Of a stretch of DNA of 64,000 bases, positions 21,945-30,822 are shown one piece after another. The notes beneath the pieces were generated by a model. The model was not told where the DNA came from and ran no database searches. It saw only the letters and a program-made list of their open reading frames with translations. The position numbers and the translations under genes were made by a program. Source of the stretch: Paenibacillus sp. LS1 (lineage in GTDB: Bacteria > Bacillota > Bacilli > Paenibacillales > Paenibacillaceae). The number at the start of each line of letters is the position of its first letter. Position 1 is the first letter of the stretch. The stretch spans positions 930,001 through 994,000 of the forward strand of contig NZ_JAPDOE010000001.1 of NCBI RefSeq assembly GCF_026013365.1, given 5' to 3'.

Positions 21945-23468
21945 TTAGAGATTGGCATTAACCGCCAAGGGTGTGCTACTTGCAACAACAGACTGCTGAT
22001 CCGCCGGCTCATCAAACCACCAGTGGTGGCCTTCTTCTTCAAGCATAGCATCAGATTCAGCAGGTCCATAGCTGCCCGCAGGATACAGGTGAAGTGGCAA
22101 CAGATTTTCCTGGAATGCGTCCAGAATTGGTTGCACCCAAGCCCAGGACAATTCTACTTCATCCCAGTGGGCAAAGAATGTTGGATCACCAAGCAAAGCA
22201 TCACGAATCAGATTCTCGTAAGCTTCCGCGAGGTCACCTTTATCCGGAGAAAGATCGATATGAACCGGTTTGAATTCACCTTTATTCTCAGGATCACTTG
22301 CATTCAGTTGCAATGTCATGCTCTGATCCGGACTCATCTCAATGACGAGCAGGTTTGGCTTGGAACCTTTGTTTTTCAGGACATTCGTCTGGCCAGAAGG
22401 TTCTTTGAATTCAATCACGATACGTGTTGATTTCTCCTTCATTCTTTTACCCGTGCGAATGTAAAACGGAACACCACGCCAGAAGAAATCATCAATTTGC
22501 AATTTGGCAGCAATGAACGTGTCATTCATCGTATTCTCCGCTACACCCGGTTCAGCAGCATAGGCATTAACCGGTTGGCCTTGAATGTTGCCTGCTGCAT
22601 ACTGTCCACGGATGATGTTTGCACCCACAGTCTGCTTTTGCAATGGCTGGATCGATTCCATGATGTGCTTTTTCTTCAATCCAACCTTTTCGGAAGTACT
22701 GTTGTATGGAAGCTGAATCGCCATCATCATGAGCAATTGCAGCATATGATTCTGGAACATGTCTCGCACTGCACCTACATGATCATAATAGGATGCACGT
22801 TCTTCGACACCTACAGTCTCATTCGCCGTAATTTGCACGTTTGAAATGTAACGGTTGTTCCATAGTGCCTTCATGATTGGATTACTCTGATGCAACGTCT
22901 CCAGACGTTGTACCATCGGTTTGCCCAAGTAATGGTCGATTCGGTAAATCTCTTCTTCCGTGAAGGATTCGCTTAATTTGCGATTGAGGTCTCTTGCGGA
23001 CTGTAGATCGTGACCAAATGGCTTCTCGATAACAAGACGTTTCCAGCCCTCTGTGGAACCCAGCCCACTTTCTTGAATATTTTCGGCAATCGGTTCGAAG
23101 AATTCCGGACCAACCGAGAGATAGAACAAGCGATTGGACGGAATGCCAAGCTCAGCTTCTCTTTGTTCAACTAATCCCAGCAGCTTTATATAATCTTCCT
23201 TATGACTTATATTCAATACACTGTAGCGGAAAGCTTTCACAAATGACTTCACAACTTCAGGATCAGCCTGGCGTCTGGAAAATTCATTTAATGATTTTTC
23301 CACTTGTGCCTGAAAGAATTCATCAGACCACTCTCTACGCCCCAGACCAATCAATGAGAAGGTTTCCGGAAGCTTCTGCTCAAGATATAAGTTATATAAG
23401 GCAGGATATATTTTTCTTTTGGCTAAATCGCCAGTAGCACCAAATAAAACAATGGTAGTTGGTTCCAT
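21945..23468 (-). CDS. zwf: Glucose-6-phosphate 1-dehydrogenase
   Basis: 507 residues, family-typical. Nucleotide-binding loop FGATGDLAKRKIYPAL at the N-terminus, VIEKPFGHDL, and the substrate-binding active-site peptide YRIDHYLGKPMVQRL with the catalytic His. Produces 6-phosphogluconolactone and NADPH, the entry to the oxidative pentose phosphate pathway. AAGGAGAA precedes the ATG. First gene of zwf-tal-gnd. The phosphogluconolactonase gene (pgl) is not in the operon. Confidence 0.97.
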   Translation of the reverse strand: MEPTTIVLFGATGDLAKRKIYPALYNLYLEQKLPETFSLIGLGRREWSDEFFQAQVEKSLNEFSRRQADPEVVKSFVKAFRYSVLNISHKEDYIKLLGLVEQREAELGIPSNRLFYLSVGPEFFEPIAENIQESGLGSTEGWKRLVIEKPFGHDLQSARDLNRKLSESFTEEEIYRIDHYLGKPMVQRLETLHQSNPIMKALWNNRYISNVQITANETVGVEERASYYDHVGAVRDMFQNHMLQLLMMMAIQLPYNSTSEKVGLKKKHIMESIQPLQKQTVGANIIRGQYAAGNIQGQPVNAYAAEPGVAENTMNDTFIAAKLQIDDFFWRGVPFYIRTGKRMKEKSTRIVIEFKEPSGQTNVLKNKGSKPNLLVIEMSPDQSMTLQLNASDPENKGEFKPVHIDLSPDKGDLAEAYENLIRDALLGDPTFFAHWDEVELSWAWVQPILDAFQENLLPLHLYPAGSYGPAESDAMLEEEGHHWWFDEPADQQSVVASSTPLAVNANL

Positions 23469-23580
23469 CTCACCGTTCTCCTTCCAAGTAACTCTGGTTT
23501 CTTTGTTGTAGTTACACTATAATACGTTTTATAGCCATACAAGTAATTAATATATTTCACAGGAGCTATAGACCACATCT

Positions 23581-24465
23581 ATGACAACAAATTACGAACT
23601 ATATAAAGTCTTTTACTGGGCTGCCAAAACGGGAAGTTTGACACAGGCTGCGAAAGCACTGTATATCACTCAACCCAGCGTCAGTCATGCCATCAAGCAG
23701 TTGGAAGAGAGCTTTGGTCTTACTTTGTTTTATCGAAATTCCAAGGGTGTTGCGTTGACACAGGAAGGTGTCAGTCTATACTCCTATATTGAACAATCCC
23801 AGATTTTGATCTCGCTTGCGGAAGAAAAAATGGCCGCACTGAAGAACCTCGACAATGGTGAATTGAGGATCGGCGGAAGTGATTCCCTGTTCAAGCATTA
23901 CATGCTGGCATACCTTGAGGAATTCCACACCTTATACCCTAACATCAAGCTACATCTTAGTCATGGAACTACGCCGGAAGTCATTACGTTTCTGAAAGAA
24001 GGTAAGATCGATCTTGGTGTTGTTCGCATGCCCATTGTTGATCCACAACTCGAAGTCAGGGAAAGTATTCAGTTGAAAGACTGCTTTGTAGCCGGGGAAC
24101 GTTATGCTCAGTTGAAAGGTAAAGTCATGACACTTGAGATGCTTCTTGAGCATCAACTGATCCTCTTCTCCCGGAATAGCCGGGTTCGGATGGCTATAAC
24201 CGAGTTGTTTAACAGCTATAATTACACGCTGAAGCCGGAGATTGAGGTCGGTAGCGTTGATCTGCTGATTGAATTTGCGCGTCGGGGACTGGGGATCTCC
24301 TATGTTACCCGTGAATTTATCTCCAAAGAGCTGGAGGAAGGTTCTCTCTTTGAGATTCAGCTTGATGTCCCACTCCCCCCTTCCCATGTGGGGATAATGA
24401 CCAAACGCAATATGCCGATTTCTCTGGCGGCCAACCGGTTTATGGATCTCATTTTCAAAGCCTGA
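23581..24465 (+). CDS. LysR family transcriptional regulator
   Basis: 294 residues. Winged HTH at the N-terminus (FYWAAKTGSLTQAAKALYIT, QPSVSHAIKQLEESFG) and a LysR substrate-binding domain from about residue 90 (GELRIGGSDSLFKHYMLAYL, GKIDLGVVRMP). It is transcribed away from zwf across 112 nt, which suggests it controls the pentose phosphate operon, itself, or both. The ribosome site (AGGAG) lies rather far, about 15 nt, from the ATG. The coinducer is unknown. Confidence 0.92.
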   Translation: MTTNYELYKVFYWAAKTGSLTQAAKALYITQPSVSHAIKQLEESFGLTLFYRNSKGVALTQEGVSLYSYIEQSQILISLAEEKMAALKNLDNGELRIGGSDSLFKHYMLAYLEEFHTLYPNIKLHLSHGTTPEVITFLKEGKIDLGVVRMPIVDPQLEVRESIQLKDCFVAGERYAQLKGKVMTLEMLLEHQLILFSRNSRVRMAITELFNSYNYTLKPEIEVGSVDLLIEFARRGLGISYVTREFISKELEEGSLFEIQLDVPLPPSHVGIMTKRNMPISLAANRFMDLIFKA

Positions 24466-24492
24466 GTGACCACCGTGTCAAAAGGTACAACG

Positions 24493-24532
24493 AAGAGCCC
24501 CACCGTCCAGTTATGGATGATGAGGCTCTTTG
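24493..24532. terminator. Shared terminator between lysR and cheA-like gene
   Basis: AAGAGCC...GGCTCTT with a 26-nt loop between convergent genes. T-runs are short on both strands, so strength is uncertain. Confidence 0.55.
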
Positions 24533-24556
24533 ATCTGCATAATGCTTATCTAAAGA

Positions 24557-26572
24557 TTAATGACTCACCAGATAGGAAGCGTCCAATATCAGGGCAACCT
24601 TACCATTACCCAGAATCGTTGCGCCAGACAGATGATTCATCGCACCCAGATACGTACCCAGCGTTTTAATCACAACTTCCTGATTCCCAATGATCTCATC
24701 TACTGCGTATGCTGCAATTTTGTCCACGGAACGCACGATTACTAGTGGAATGGTTTTGGATTTGCGGTCCGTTCGTGGATAGTTCAATTTATCACACAGT
24801 CTGTGAAAAGGTACAATACGACCATGATTCAGAATCGCTTGTTGCCCTTGGATCATCTGAATATCTTCAGGTGAAATTCGAACGATCTCTGCGACGTTGT
24901 ACATCGGCAAGATCAGAACACGACCCGATACTTTGACTAACAGACCTTTAATAATCGCCAAAGTAAGCGGTAGACGAATCGTAAACGTGGTGCCCACACC
25001 AACCTCCGTATCAATATCAATGATACCGTTGAGTCGTCCGATCTGACTACGCACGATGTCCATTCCAACGCCGCGTCCTGATACTTCACTGACAGAAGAA
25101 GCTGTTGAGAAACCAGGCTCAAATATGAGATGCACAGCTTCCTGTGTCGTTAGGCGCGCAGCCTGTTCCTCACTAATAATACCTTTGCCCAAAGCGGAAG
25201 CCTTGATCTTCTCACCATCGATGCCTTTGCCATCATCTGAATAACGAATGACGACATGATTTTCTTCGTGAAATGAGGTTAAGGTAATACGGCCTTTGGA
25301 CGGCTTACCGTGCTCTGCTCGAACCTCTACACTTTCAATGCCATGATCCGCACTGTTGCGGATGAGATGGATCAGTGGGTCACTCAATTCCTCAATAATC
25401 ATCCGGTCAAGCTCCGTCTCTCCACCTTGAATGACCAGTTCCAGATCTTTACCCAGCTTTTGCGAAAGGTCACGAACCAATCTCGGGAAGCGGCTGAAGA
25501 GTTGATCAATGGGTAACATACGTGTCTTCATGACACCTTCTTGAAGTTCTTTGATCACCCTGCCCATATGATCGGATACACCACTTATGCTCTGGATGAG
25601 TGAGGAAGGTTCCTTACGTGCACCCGATCCACTAAGATCTGCAAGGGATGTCTGATCAATTAAAAGCTCCCCAACCAGGTTCATCAAATGATCCAGACGT
25701 TCAACACTCACACGAACCGTAGGTTGAGCCGTTTTCACTTTCTCTTCCGGACCAGATGTAGCTGCGGTAGTCACGATTGGTTTCGTTTGCTCTGTTTCAG
25801 AGATTAATTCAAGTGGTGCAGAAGTCGCTGCAACCTCATTGGATTCCAGCATATATGGATCAATCTCCAGCATATGAATATCCGAGTCTGAAGACAACTC
25901 TGCCTTAAGCTGCTGTGGGTCCTTTGAAGTAGCCGCGATGATGATGAACTGACCATAATGATCGTCTTCATTCTCCGCGCCCGGTTGGCTCTCCATGAGC
26001 GAAGTAGCGACAACCGTACCACATATGTCCTCAATTCGTTGTCGCAAAATATGATATCTGGCCGCTTTCATCATGCACTTCTGCTCCAGCACAATGTGAA
26101 GGGACAATAACTGTTTGCCTGATACGACTGCCACCTGTGCCACAATCGATTCTGCTGGTTGCAAATAAGGTGCTTTAAGTTTCCCGATTGCTGCCGGGGT
26201 CTGAATTAAATCCTTTATTTCTCGGACTACCGCTCGAAAGTCTGCATATGCTTCCCCACGAATGTACTGATCCCGAAGCACCTTCATAGCGTCCAAAGAG
26301 CGGAACAACGTATCAATTAGCTCCGAAGTCATCTCTGGTTTTTTCTCCCTAACCCACTCAAGGGCATACTCCACTTCATGCGTGAGGTCGCTTAATTCAC
26401 GGAAATCCATAGTGGATGCCGATCCCTTGATGGTATGGGCTGCCCGAAACAGTGTCTGAACCAGTTCGACAGAAGGAGTAAGCTCCAATGCCAGCAAAGA
26501 CTGATCCATACGTTCCAGTTGATCATTCAATTCTTCGATAAAGATGTCACGGTAGGCAGACAAATCCATCAT
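24557..26572 (-). CDS. cheA: CheA-like chemotaxis histidine kinase
   Basis: 671 residues. Order: Hpt domain (about 1-105) with phospho-His in RAAHTIKGSASTMDF; a variable middle (about 150-280); the dimerisation helices (VERLDHLMNLVGELLIDQTS); an HATPase_c domain with N box HLIRNSADHGIE, G boxes YSDDGKGID and GRGVGMDIV; and a C-terminal CheW-like domain. Receives signals from the MCP through CheW and would phosphorylate a response regulator. No CheY or CheB is encoded nearby. It lies 14 nt after cheW, with GGGAGGT before its ATG. Confidence 0.93.
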   Translation of the reverse strand: MMDLSAYRDIFIEELNDQLERMDQSLLALELTPSVELVQTLFRAAHTIKGSASTMDFRELSDLTHEVEYALEWVREKKPEMTSELIDTLFRSLDAMKVLRDQYIRGEAYADFRAVVREIKDLIQTPAAIGKLKAPYLQPAESIVAQVAVVSGKQLLSLHIVLEQKCMMKAARYHILRQRIEDICGTVVATSLMESQPGAENEDDHYGQFIIIAATSKDPQQLKAELSSDSDIHMLEIDPYMLESNEVAATSAPLELISETEQTKPIVTTAATSGPEEKVKTAQPTVRVSVERLDHLMNLVGELLIDQTSLADLSGSGARKEPSSLIQSISGVSDHMGRVIKELQEGVMKTRMLPIDQLFSRFPRLVRDLSQKLGKDLELVIQGGETELDRMIIEELSDPLIHLIRNSADHGIESVEVRAEHGKPSKGRITLTSFHEENHVVIRYSDDGKGIDGEKIKASALGKGIISEEQAARLTTQEAVHLIFEPGFSTASSVSEVSGRGVGMDIVRSQIGRLNGIIDIDTEVGVGTTFTIRLPLTLAIIKGLLVKVSGRVLILPMYNVAEIVRISPEDIQMIQGQQAILNHGRIVPFHRLCDKLNYPRTDRKSKTIPLVIVRSVDKIAAYAVDEIIGNQEVVIKTLGTYLGAMNHLSGATILGNGKVALILDASYLVSH

Positions 26573-26586
26573 TCGTGTATACCTCC

Positions 26587-27012
26587 CTAACCGCCCAAAA
26601 TTTCGTCCAGTTTCAAAATGCCCACAAGCTTGTCTTCCTGTTGACCGACACCATGGAATAACCCTTCACGATTACGGCCATAACCGCCGGTTGGCGGATG
26701 TATTTCTGAATATGTGGTGACCTTGTTCACGCGATCCACGATCAAACCAATATATTCATCCTGATATCGAACTACGATAATCCGAGTCGCTCTGGTGTCC
26801 GGTTCATCCGGCATACCCAGCAGGTTCCGCAGGCTCATCACACATACAACCTTGCCACGCAGATTGACCACCCCTTTGATCTCTGGACGACTAAATGGGA
26901 TATCTGTGATGCTCAGCATTTTAATAATTTCGTGGATTTCTTCGATCCGAATGGCGCAAGTCTCTGCACCTACAGACAGTTCAATATATTGTTCCTTCTG
27001 AAGTGAAGACAT
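26587..27012 (-). CDS. cheW: CheW-like coupling protein
   Basis: 141 residues. A single CheW/SH3-like domain with IEEIHEIIKMLSITDIPFSR, GVVNLRGKVVCVMSLRNLLG (the NLRG motif) and IGLIVDRVNKV. It would link the MCP at 27.0-28.6 kb to the kinase at 24.6-26.6 kb. Ribosome site GAGGGTG precedes the ATG. Spacing of 24 nt and 14 nt to its neighbours indicates one transcript. Confidence 0.93.
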   Translation of the reverse strand: MSSLQKEQYIELSVGAETCAIRIEEIHEIIKMLSITDIPFSRPEIKGVVNLRGKVVCVMSLRNLLGMPDEPDTRATRIIVVRYQDEYIGLIVDRVNKVTTYSEIHPPTGGYGRNREGLFHGVGQQEDKLVGILKLDEILGG

Positions 27013-27036
27013 CGATTCACCCTCAATTCAATTTTA

Positions 27037-28626
27037 TTAATTTGTTTTGAAGGCCGCTGCCGAATTCGCCAGTTCTTCCGCCAGATGTGCCAAAGACTGG
27101 CATGTTGCCGCTGTCTCTTCAGACGCTGCTGCGGATTCCTCACTGGAAGCCGAGATGGATTCAACTGAACTCATGACCTCTGCGGCTTGAGCTGCTTCTT
27201 CTTCACATGCAGCTGCAATTTCGTTTACTTTCTGTGAGGAGTTATTGACCATATCAATGATTTGATCAAATGCCTGTCCCGTCATGGAAGACTGCTCAAC
27301 ACTAGCTGCTACGGCCTGTACGCTTTGTCTCGTGTTTTCCTGCATCGCTTTGATGATGGCTGTAATTTCTTTGGTCGCCTCACCGCTTCGCTCTGCAAGC
27401 TTCCGGACTTCATCTGCTACTACGGCGAATCCTCGCCCTTGTTCTCCCGCACGTGCCGCTTCAATGGCTGCATTCAGCGCAAGCAGATTGGTCTGTTCAG
27501 CGATATCGTCAATCACTTCAATGATGTCACCGATTTTCCGGGAATCATCTTCTAGCTTGGTCATTTTCGTATTAACAGCTTGCATACCTTCCAATGATGT
27601 CTGTACAACAAGTCCACCTTCACGAGCAGTCTTTACGGTATCATTGGACAATTCAGCAGCTTCTTCCGCACTTGCAGCGACAGAGTTAATGGCAAGTGAA
27701 AGCTCCTTGAACAATTCCGATATGTTTCCTGCCTCGCTGGATTGGCTTGTGCTCGTACTTGCAATTTCCTGTGTGCTGGCTGAGATCTGTTCCGAAGAAG
27801 CGGCAACACTTTGAGAGTTCATCACGATATTGTTGATCAACTCTTTCAGGTTGTCGACCATACGATTCAATGCCGCAGCCAGTTGACCCACTTCATCTTT
27901 GCTGGAGATGTCTGACTTGAGGGTCAGATTTCCGCCGGCAACTTCCGTAGCCAGACCCAGCATAGCCATGAGCGGCTTCGAAATGGAGCGAGAGATAATA
28001 TATCCAATGAGGATACTGAAGAGTACGGATGCAACTACCATAACAATCGTTACTGCAAAGGCATTTGTGTAGGCTTCTTCAGACTTTGTGTTAGCCTGAT
28101 CTGCCAACGTTACATTAAGATTCACCAAGTCCGCGAGCGTTTTTACAACCTCATCACCAGGTGGTTTCAATGTCCCTTTCAGGAATGTAATAAAAGCTGC
28201 ATCATCATCTGATACCGCCATAGTGACGCCTTGATCATAAAGTTTCATATAGCTGGTGTATTGGGTATCTAATTTACGAAGCAATTCGGCTTCTTCGGGA
28301 GTAGTGGCAAGAGGACGGTACGTAGCAACTCTCTCCTCCATGGATTGACGTATTGTAGCAATATTTTCTGTAATTCTAGTCTGTTCTGCTGCTACCGTTT
28401 CGTAATTCAAATCACGTACGTTAACTCGCAATCGCTGATAATCAACCTGAGCAGAAGAGAGCTCTCGAACCGAGATCAGATTGTTGTTGTACATCTCTTG
28501 CATCCGTTCATTCGTACTTCTTAATGTAACCACTGAGTAGATTCCAAGGGCCGCAAGGATCATCGACACAATTAAAAACGCTGAGATAATCTTTGTTGCT
28601 GTTTTCAAATTTCCAAACCACTTCAT
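27037..28626 (-). CDS. Methyl-accepting chemotaxis protein with 4HB sensor
   Basis: 529 residues. First helix at about 10-32, a periplasm-like outside segment of about 150 residues predicted as a four-helix bundle, second helix at about 190-212, HAMP domain, then the coiled-coil signalling domain with the universal hairpin [20 protein letters not shown] followed by [20 protein letters not shown]. Ala/Ser/Glu-rich segments serve as methylation helices. The ATG at 28626 has TAGGAGGAG upstream; the longer frame has no ribosome site. It heads the mcp-cheW-cheA unit. The ligand is unknown. Confidence 0.94.
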   Translation of the reverse strand: MKWFGNLKTATKIISAFLIVSMILAALGIYSVVTLRSTNERMQEMYNNNLISVRELSSAQVDYQRLRVNVRDLNYETVAAEQTRITENIATIRQSMEERVATYRPLATTPEEAELLRKLDTQYTSYMKLYDQGVTMAVSDDDAAFITFLKGTLKPPGDEVVKTLADLVNLNVTLADQANTKSEEAYTNAFAVTIVMVVASVLFSILIGYIISRSISKPLMAMLGLATEVAGGNLTLKSDISSKDEVGQLAAALNRMVDNLKELINNIVMNSQSVAASSEQISASTQEIASTSTSQSSEAGNISELFKELSLAINSVAASAEEAAELSNDTVKTAREGGLVVQTSLEGMQAVNTKMTKLEDDSRKIGDIIEVIDDIAEQTNLLALNAAIEAARAGEQGRGFAVVADEVRKLAERSGEATKEITAIIKAMQENTRQSVQAVAASVEQSSMTGQAFDQIIDMVNNSSQKVNEIAAACEEEAAQAAEVMSSVESISASSEESAAASEETAATCQSLAHLAEELANSAAAFKTN

Positions 28627-29094
28627 GTAATCTCCTCCTAGGCATCGTAGTGTCCAGTTATGTATATAACGCTTGGTAAACCCTTCTCTAGGTCGCGCTC
28701 CAGACAACTTACGATTTATTTCGACAGAAATATATCAAAACTGAATAGGGAATTTTTAATTCTATAAATTTGCACTATTACGAATTTTTATTTTAGATAT
28801 TAAGTTTCTACTATTTTATTAAGTAACTAACTAATTACCTGTTTATTGAAATCAACATTTTCATATATACGAAATTCAGATATTTTTCAAACATATTACA
28901 TATGATTTATTAGACATAACGCTAGCAAAATGTACGACTTCATTTTTATGATTTGGTAAGATACAATCTTGTAGTTCTTCAGACTAACGAAGATTATAAT
29001 TTGTTAAAAATTGATGCCTTATTTTCACATATTCACAGTTCAACCCATGACTTAAGTCTAATAATTTGCAACTTTAACTAATGCCTTTGACATA
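28627..29094. other. AT-rich intergenic region, no gene seen
   Basis: About 470 nt, clearly richer in A and T than its surroundings, with no plausible ribosome site plus reading frame. It must hold the promoter of the mcp-cheW-cheA unit, but no convincing SigA or SigD promoter could be picked by eye. Confidence 0.6.
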
Positions 29095-29131
29095 CAAAAA
29101 AATCAAACCCACCTAAGGTGAGTTTGATTAA
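29095..29131 (-). terminator. Terminator of the gene at 29167
   Basis: Minus strand AATCAAACTCACC, loop TTA, GGTGGGTTTGATT, then TTTTT; 36 nt after the stop. Confidence 0.9.
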
Positions 29132-29166
29132 ATACGTATCAATTCTATGGATTAGCATGAATAAAG

Positions 29167-29847
29167 CTACGTGCCGTACAACTGCTCCAGTTCGACTAGG
29201 CGGTCCTTAATCCGCTGTGGAATAATGTGAAACAACTGGTCCCAAGTCATAAACATTTCCGGTTCCAACAGATACTCTTCAAACGCCATGGAAGGCACGA
29301 ACGCCTTGGTCTGCAGATAAGTCATTACTTGTGCATCAATCTGCTCATTCGTTTCAAAATACCCACGGAATAAATCATTCACGAGTAACCCATCACATCC
29401 GGCTTTGGTACCGGCAGCACTATATAAGTCTGGCAATAATTCAAACACAACTGGCAGCGGTGAGAAAGCATGCTTGCCAGGCTGTGAATACAGACATACA
29501 TGACGTCCAACCACATTAACTCGATCCTTCAGCAACCCCCGCAGCACTTTACCATGAAAGCTGGCTTCACAGTCCACAACTTCACCGTCATGACCCACAT
29601 ATATCCACACATGTTCCATCTCATACAGATGACCAATCTCATAATCCCACCAGATCGCAAACTCAATTACATATTGAACTGCTTCAGCCGGGAATTGAAT
29701 ATCCCTCTTGAACGAAGGCGATGGTCCTGAACGATCCAGCACAGAAACGCCAACAAAATCAGGATAAAAGGGTTCGTTCCGGTCAAACATCAATACAGGT
29801 GCAAAACTCATTGCAGTTTCAAGCATTTCTGTTTCGGACATTGCCAT
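29167..29847 (-). CDS. Hypothetical protein, family not recognised
   Basis: 226 residues, no signal peptide or membrane segment. Aromatic and acidic residues are abundant. The central part (WWDYEIGHLYEMEHVWIYVG, HDGEVVDCEASFHGK, KHAFSP) carries several Trp, Tyr and His residues and recalls the Vps62-like fold, but this is only an impression. The ATG at 29847 has GGGGGAT upstream. It has its own terminator and seems monocistronic. Confidence 0.72.
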   Translation of the reverse strand: MAMSETEMLETAMSFAPVLMFDRNEPFYPDFVGVSVLDRSGPSPSFKRDIQFPAEAVQYVIEFAIWWDYEIGHLYEMEHVWIYVGHDGEVVDCEASFHGKVLRGLLKDRVNVVGRHVCLYSQPGKHAFSPLPVVFELLPDLYSAAGTKAGCDGLLVNDLFRGYFETNEQIDAQVMTYLQTKAFVPSMAFEEYLLEPEMFMTWDQLFHIIPQRIKDRLVELEQLYGT

Positions 29848-29921
29848 GGTCGGTATCCCCCATTTTCATCGATGTTACAACTATATTAACAGAGAATTGT
29901 ATAGGTGTTAACGCATAGAAT

Positions 29922-29956
29922 AAGCCCACAACCGAATAAGTTCCAGTTGCAGGCTT
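29922..29956 (-). terminator. Probable terminator of the cupin gene at 29989
   Basis: Minus strand AAGCC..CAAC pairs with GTTG..GGCTT, then TATTCT. The T-run is imperfect. Confidence 0.55.
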
Positions 29957-29988
29957 GAATGGTTCTATTTTATTAGAGAGGAATTGCC

Positions 29989-30582
29989 CTAGTCTTTAGA
30001 TCCTTTGGTTGGTTTGGATGCATTGGATGGTTGGGTAGACAGGTCAGAAACAGCAGTATCACACCCTATTGGAGGGCCCAGAATGGCATCATTTTTAATG
30101 GATGCAACGGCTCTGGCATATGCCTCTTCATCCAAACAGTACGCGCGGTGGGCCACCTCCGGCGGTGTAGCTGCCAAGAAATCCGCTCCAAACACAATAT
30201 CAGGCGTTGGTTGATCAAAGATAGTTAATACATATACATCATCTGTCTCAGCGACAAACCAGTGAAACCAGCCTTTCGGAAAAACCACAACCTGACCTGG
30301 TTTCAGACGGTATGTCAATCGTTCACGCGTAAACGGGTTGAATACTGACGCTGTAATTTCACCGGTGATGACCACAACCATCTCCGTGACATTGGTGTGC
30401 CAGTGCGGCTGCACAATAATTCCTTTGCTTAAGTACACGTTGAAGAAACCATTTGCAATGGTCGGCAGCTGTTCTCCAAACAACTGGGTTATATAGTTGC
30501 GTGAATCCCTCTGATAATTGACAACCGCATTAGAATCGGCAGCTAACGGAACATTCGGAGCTTGCAAAATCGGATCAATCAT
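29989..30582 (-). CDS. Cupin domain protein
   Basis: 197 residues. The cupin core contains PHWHTNVTEMVVVITGE (metal-binding His and Glu) and PGQVVVFPKGWFHWF with a further His, as in single-domain oxalate decarboxylase/germin-like cupins. After the barrel comes FGADFLAATPPEVAHRAYCL, DEEAY and ILGPPIGC, features shared with the cupin at 47343-48125. The tail is Ser/Thr/Lys-rich. The ATG at 30582 has AAGGAGGAG upstream; the frame to 30666 does not. Possibly a spore or envelope protein, by analogy only. Confidence 0.82.
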   Translation of the reverse strand: MIDPILQAPNVPLAADSNAVVNYQRDSRNYITQLFGEQLPTIANGFFNVYLSKGIIVQPHWHTNVTEMVVVITGEITASVFNPFTRERLTYRLKPGQVVVFPKGWFHWFVAETDDVYVLTIFDQPTPDIVFGADFLAATPPEVAHRAYCLDEEAYARAVASIKNDAILGPPIGCDTAVSDLSTQPSNASKPTKGSKD

Positions 30583-30822
30583 ACGGTTATTTCTCCTCCT
30601 TGGCATACATCTCATTGTTGTACTGTATGCGGAGGAAATGCGACTCATACCTGTGTCCGTAGACATCGTTCCTTTTTATAAAAGTATTCAAACAAGTCAG
30701 ACTCTATCTCAAAATGGAAGTCTCTGAATGGCTTTGATATAATTCATCTATCATTAGTTATACAGGATACTTGGTGCAATAGTAGCTTAGCTTCAATTGG
30801 TACAGAACGAAAGGAGCATACC

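Noticed and set aside
23469..23580. LysR T-N11-A operator between zwf and lysR
   Set aside because: Several AT-rich partial matches exist, none clearly better than chance in this AT-rich spacer.
28640..28760. Possible SigD (flagellar) promoter before the MCP gene
   Set aside because: GTCGAAAT resembles the SigD -10 box, but no TAAA lies at the right distance, so the match is too weak.
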